DNA from: Oryzias latipes
Lineage: Eukaryota; Chordata; Actinopteri; Beloniformes; Adrianichthyidae
Length of the DNA stretch: 64,000 nt
Reading direction: 5' to 3'
Assembly: GCF_002234675.1 (NCBI RefSeq)
Contig: NC_019875.2
Location: 28,021,818 to 28,085,817 of the forward strand
Positions 60,177 through 64,000 of the stretch are shown in pieces. The position numbers were made by a program, and so were the translations under genes. How positions within the stretch are numbered: position 1 is the first letter of the stretch; each line of letters starts with the position of its first letter. The notes beneath the pieces are model-generated. The model saw only the letters and a program-made list of their open reading frames with translations. It made no database searches and had not been told where the DNA came from.

Positions 60177-61712
60177 TTAAAATCTGAGTCTGTACCGGAA
60201 CTGAACATCTTTGACGGGCTGCATGGACCCGAAGCCCCAGCGCTTGAAGTCGATCTGGGGAATCTCCACATCCGGGTTCTTCAGCTCAAACTCAAAATAT
60301 ACCAGCATGAGAAAGACAAACTGTTTCAGCTCATTGGTGGCAAAGAAACGACCGGGGCACATGGAGACTCCGGCGCCCCAGGGCATGTTGTAGTACTTCA
60401 CCTTCTTCCCTCCTTTGTAAAAATCTGTTTTCCTGCTTCCGTCCGGGTTCAGAAAACGGTTGTATTTGAACGAGTGCGGCTCCGGGTGGATTTCTGGGTC
60501 CAGGTGAACTGCGTTGTAAGGAAATATTGCCATTCGGTCATCTTTGCGAATGAAATACTCTCGGCCGTCGGCCATTTTCAGGGTCATGTCCTGGAGCACG
60601 GCTCGGGTGAGGAGGGGTGCAGCTGTGAGTCTGAGGGTCTCCTCCACCGCGCTGTCCATGACTGGTGTTTTCATCAGCATCTCCCGGGTCAGATCTATTA
60701 AGGGGCCGCCAGGTCGCACTTCCTGTCCAGATTCTTTCAGGACTTTGTCCACCTCGTCCCTCACCGCTTTCATAGCTTCAGGGTGTTTGAGGAGGAAGAG
60801 GAGCAGCCAGAACGAGGAGGGCCCTGTGTTGCCCTGAGATGCCCAAAGGAGCACAAACATGTATTTGTTGATCATTGCCTCCTCCATGCCCATCTCCTCT
60901 TTGGCCTGCTGCATGTCCCACACCCAGCGGCTGATGTTGTCCTTGTTCTTGAGCTTCTGCACCGAAACGGCATCCCAGAAAAACGACTGCAACCTGTCGG
61001 CTTCCCTTTTCTCCCTCGGCAGAAGCACCCCGTATGCCAGGTTGGGAAAGAGTTGATCGTATTTCCGAAACTCATAAAACAAAGCTTCGGACTCAGATCT
61101 GTCCTTCTCTTTGGCTTTCGCCGCACTTCCCTCTGACTTGTGCGGGAAGTTTCCATACAACGCTAAGTAGCCAGCTCTGAAAACAATATTGTAGCTGTAC
61201 ATAAACAGCCCATCCTCCTTCCAGGTCTTCTGACCTGATGCCGAACCGATGCTGTGCAGCATGAGGTTCTGCAAGTTGCTCATCATAGCTTGGGTCATCA
61301 CTTCAAGACCTTCTCCTTTCAGGTGTTTGTTGCTTGACAGGTAAAGGGTTTCATGGTCACCATCAACAGCTTTGTAGCCAAACACCCTGTATACCAGCTG
61401 TGCAGCAAAGTTGTTGAAGTCCAACTTTTCCCGACTCTCCTTCACAAACGCTCCAAACGACAGGGGATCCTGCAGGAATGTAATGTAAAATCCCGCTATC
61501 TGGATTGTGAACACATCCCCGTGTTTTTGCTTCATTCTCTCCAAAAACTTCAGCGTGTCCCTGCGAAACTCCAGCACGTGACCCAGCCATGGAATAAGAC
61601 CTTTATCCAGGGGGGGTTCTCCAGGTTTGCGCTGTCGAAAAACCCCGAGGACGTACAGGCCTCCAATCAGAGCAGCAAAAAGGGCAGCAAGAAGAGGCAG
61701 CAGCAGCTCCAT
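60177..61712 (-). CDS. cyp8b1: Cytochrome P450 family 8B (sterol 12-alpha-hydroxylase type)
   Basis: One uninterrupted exon of 511 residues; mammalian CYP8B1 is also intronless (501 residues). An N-terminal membrane anchor (about residues 3-25) is followed by RKPGEPPLDKGLIPWLGH, very close to the family. The I-helix has WASQGNTGPSSFW, where Asn replaces the usual acid, as in CYP8 enzymes. The ExxR motif lies at about Glu358-Arg361. The haem loop is PWGAGVSMCPGRFF, with ligand Cys452. The C-terminus is RYRLRF. CYP8B1 is an endoplasmic reticulum monooxygenase that adds the 12-alpha hydroxyl in bile-acid synthesis, setting the cholic acid ratio. Fish often have several CYP8B copies, so the exact paralogue is not certain. 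All catalytic features are intact. No neighbouring gene lies within the window's right end. Confidence 0.95.
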   Translation of the reverse strand: MELLLPLLAALFAALIGGLYVLGVFRQRKPGEPPLDKGLIPWLGHVLEFRRDTLKFLERMKQKHGDVFTIQIAGFYITFLQDPLSFGAFVKESREKLDFNNFAAQLVYRVFGYKAVDGDHETLYLSSNKHLKGEGLEVMTQAMMSNLQNLMLHSIGSASGQKTWKEDGLFMYSYNIVFRAGYLALYGNFPHKSEGSAAKAKEKDRSESEALFYEFRKYDQLFPNLAYGVLLPREKREADRLQSFFWDAVSVQKLKNKDNISRWVWDMQQAKEEMGMEEAMINKYMFVLLWASQGNTGPSSFWLLLFLLKHPEAMKAVRDEVDKVLKESGQEVRPGGPLIDLTREMLMKTPVMDSAVEETLRLTAAPLLTRAVLQDMTLKMADGREYFIRKDDRMAIFPYNAVHLDPEIHPEPHSFKYNRFLNPDGSRKTDFYKGGKKVKYYNMPWGAGVSMCPGRFFATNELKQFVFLMLVYFEFELKNPDVEIPQIDFKRWGFGSMQPVKDVQFRYRLRF

Positions 61713-63285
61713 GACTGTTTCTGCTTTAAGCCACGGAGGTATTTGGAGTTACGGTTCACTCTGAGCAAGATAAACACACACCCCCACACACACACTCCTC
61801 CCTTCTCCCTGCAGACCGACCAAACGTAGAGCAAATACCAAACACGAGATAAATTATTGGAATAAAGAAAAACATTTACTGAAGAACAAAAATGCCTGCT
61901 TGCTTTTTCCATGTTTGAAGGCAGAGTACGTTTGTGGGAAAGATTAAGTTAAAGTCCCATTATCTGTCACCGCATTTGACCCATCCCCAATAAATGTTAG
62001 CCTGGCATTCACTGTAATTATTTTGGAAATAACAAAAATTTTGATTTATGTTCCACGAATAAGTGCTAGTTGTAGATTTTACTAAGATTTATTCAAATGG
62101 GACAATTTACTTTACAGATTCTTACTTTGTTCACATTTTGGTTTTAACATGAGTCATTTTCAGTGATTCCACTAGTTTTGTGTCACTGTAATCAAAATCA
62201 ACTACAGCTGATTTTCATCCTAATATTACTATTCTCTTTTTGCAGTGTGAATGTGATTTTTCACAAAGTATAGGCTACCATTAAAAATCTATTTGTAGAC
62301 GCGTTCAGAGAAATAATTGCCATAGAAAGTAGGGTGCTTAGTCCTTTGTTACTGTGATTTCAATTATTCAAATATTATTAAAATGCATTTAATTTGCAGG
62401 AGTAACATCAACATGGAATGGAAAAAAATTAGCATGCAAAAAATTTTTTTTTTGTACTGTAAAAATTTGCAACAACTTAAGTTCGATCCAACATAAAAAT
62501 AATTTTCACTGACTGGTAAAAGTATAACAGACTTATAGCAATAAATCAGTGATGAAGGGTTACTGTTACAAGGTCAAGGAAAAAAAACGTGACCTTGATC
62601 TGCAGATCGAACCAGCCCCACTGTATTTTCTCCACCTAAAACTGCTGATCTTATCTAAGATTAATGATTCATTTATAGTTGTGAAACTGAACCACCAGTG
62701 ATAACGCACGGACAGACTGGCAGAGATTTCACTGAACGAGCAACATCTTGTGCTATCATGATGACCATGACCTCTCCTGTTTTATCTCTCATTATCTTTT
62801 TGAATTTCAAAGAGTAATAATTTGAACTATGCAGTTTTCAGATCTATATCAAACTTCTTTTTTTTTTTACCCGGGATGACATCATGTCTTTTGACAAAGG
62901 ATTGTTTTCATCTTTAAGAGGTTTGTAGAAAACACAACAATCCCGATTAGATCAGGCTTTTGCAATAATGTGCAGCAACACTTTCTTATCTTCTTAGAAA
63001 GGCAAAAGCACATGGTGTTCTGTTGATTACTGTGTGGACCTTCTCCTCCAGCAGTGCTTTAAAAATAGACATATGACGCCACCTACTGGCAACAACAACT
63101 GTACTTACTTATCTTTGCTTTGGTTAAAAAAGGAGACTAAAATTACAGGAAATTTAAAGGGTTAATAAACTAAACAAAGGGAAACAGGTTAATATGGCAC
63201 TTTGCACCCATAATTAAAAAGCAAAAAATAAAAATAAAAATAAAAATCAAACTACAAAATAGTCACTTGCCCAAGGGTTTTTTGT
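61713..63285. other. Gene-free interval upstream of cyp8b1
   Basis: It should contain the cyp8b1 promoter. An AC-rich stretch (61771-61795) lies near the start codon. A clear TATA box is not evident. A CTCF-like word lies at 63075-63092. The remainder is AT-rich. Confidence 0.4.
63075..63092 (-). promoter_or_regulatory. CTCF-like motif
   Basis: The minus strand reads TTGCCAGTAGGTGGCGTC, matching CCASYAGRKGGCG. It is the only strong CTCF-like word near the right edge of the window, about 1.36 kb upstream of cyp8b1. Confidence 0.45.
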
Positions 63286-63645
63286 TGCTGCCTCCCTCTT
63301 TGCCCCCAAGCTCTGCCCCTGATCAGAAAGGAGCAGAGCAGGGAGATTGTGGGTTGTTGATTATGGAAGCATATGTGTCTCGTATTTCAAAATCATTTAT
63401 TTTTTCATTTTATCATTAAGTCAACAAATGCAGCTTTATTGTGAAAATGAAAAATCATTTCCGGTCTCGACTTTTATTTTGAAATATGAGACATATATGC
63501 TTCCGTGGCTAATTGTAGTTTGTACGTGACAACTACAGGCTTTTTGCATTTTTTCATCTGCTCCTGATTCACTATGATTTGAATAAAGACATTTTCAGAA
63601 ATGGAGTTTAAAACACAATTTTCACCGGAGTGGTTCCTCAAAATA
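63286..63645 (+). repeat. TTAA-family repeat, copy D, interrupted
   Basis: Contains the 'GGAGCAGAGCAGGGAGATTGTGG' box, 'TTTTTTCATCTGCTCCTGATTCACTATGATTTGAATAAAGA' in pieces, and the right end ACCGGAGTGGTTCCTCAAA. The left part is missing. A hairpin MITE sits inside it. Confidence 0.55.
63365..63504. mobile_element. Hairpin MITE, 140 bp
   Basis: GGAAGCATATGTGTCTCG at the left and its near-perfect reverse complement (...GAGACATATATGCTTCC) at the right extend over about 28 bp per arm, through ATTTCAAAAT. It lies inside the TTAA-family copy D. A target duplication is not clear. Confidence 0.65.
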
Positions 63646-64000
63646 ACCAATTTTGTTATAATCCTTCTAAAACAACAAGAAAATTTAACACAAAAACTGT
63701 TTTAAGTATCACATATTTTTTCATAAAGAAAATGTCAGCCTGGTTGGTGGAAGTAAGATCACTAAGATAAATGTCCTTTTTCAGTGTTTACAGATATGTT
63801 TCCAGTTTTAAAAGAACAAAAAAAGGTGGTTTGTAACTACAGACAGCTCCGATAGACTACTATCTCATTTCATGCCACTATTTTTCTATTACTTTTGTAT
63901 AACTACTTTAATTTTTTTGTAATTTTCATGTAAAACCCAAAATTTCCACAATTAAGATCTAGCTCATCTTCTTGGCTGATTCTTCTCTCCACACATCAAA
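63646..64000. other. Gene-free right edge
   Basis: AT-rich DNA; nothing recognised. Confidence 0.4.

Overview
The window is nuclear DNA from a ray-finned fish. It has split vertebrate genes with GT-AG introns, AT-rich intergenic DNA, and many teleost-type transposon remnants. An acanthomorph, possibly Oryzias-like, is my best guess. That guess rests on remembered resemblance of the GC-rich repeat at 52.6-53.3 kb to medaka repeats, and I could not test it. No operon, phage, CRISPR or plasmid features are present.

Layout. From 1 to about 21.1 kb there is no supported gene, only a tRNA-type SINE (4.65 kb), an LTR-like fragment (5.2-5.7 kb) and repeats, including a broken R4/Dong-type LINE nested inside another repeat (16.4-17.9 kb). 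A compact gene cluster then fills 21.1-35.6 kb: snap47 (minus), jmjd4 (plus), iba57 (minus) and gjc2 (minus). snap47 and jmjd4 are head-to-head across a short shared promoter interval carrying a composite ETS-CRE site. jmjd4 and iba57 are tail-to-tail with about 380 bp between stop codons. The human orthologues of these four genes lie on 1q42.13, so this is an old conserved block. From 35.6 to 60 kb the DNA is again gene-poor and transposon-rich. An isolated intronless cytochrome P450 of the CYP8B family lies at 60.2-61.7 kb (minus).

The genes do not form one pathway. snap47 encodes a SNARE protein. jmjd4 encodes a 2-oxoglutarate-dependent lysyl hydroxylase of the translation termination factor eRF1. 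iba57 acts in mitochondrial 4Fe-4S assembly. gjc2 encodes connexin-47-type gap junction channels. cyp8b encodes a bile-acid sterol 12-alpha-hydroxylase-type enzyme.

The most unusual content is in the mobile DNA. (1) A 1.7-kb foldback element (54,775-56,490) has long inverted arms tipped with 20-bp satellite arrays. (2) A Tigger-like element (51,316-53,481, TA-flanked) is interrupted by a poly(A)-tailed GC-rich retrosequence bounded by 86-bp direct repeats. (3) A TTAA-flanked repeat family has at least seven copies here, two of them split by younger insertions. (4) A solo LTR has a perfect 5-bp target duplication. (5) Several CTCF-like motifs occur, including a 65-bp tandem pair in a snap47 intron and one overlapping the last codons of jmjd4. 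I found no convincing previously undescribed biological system.
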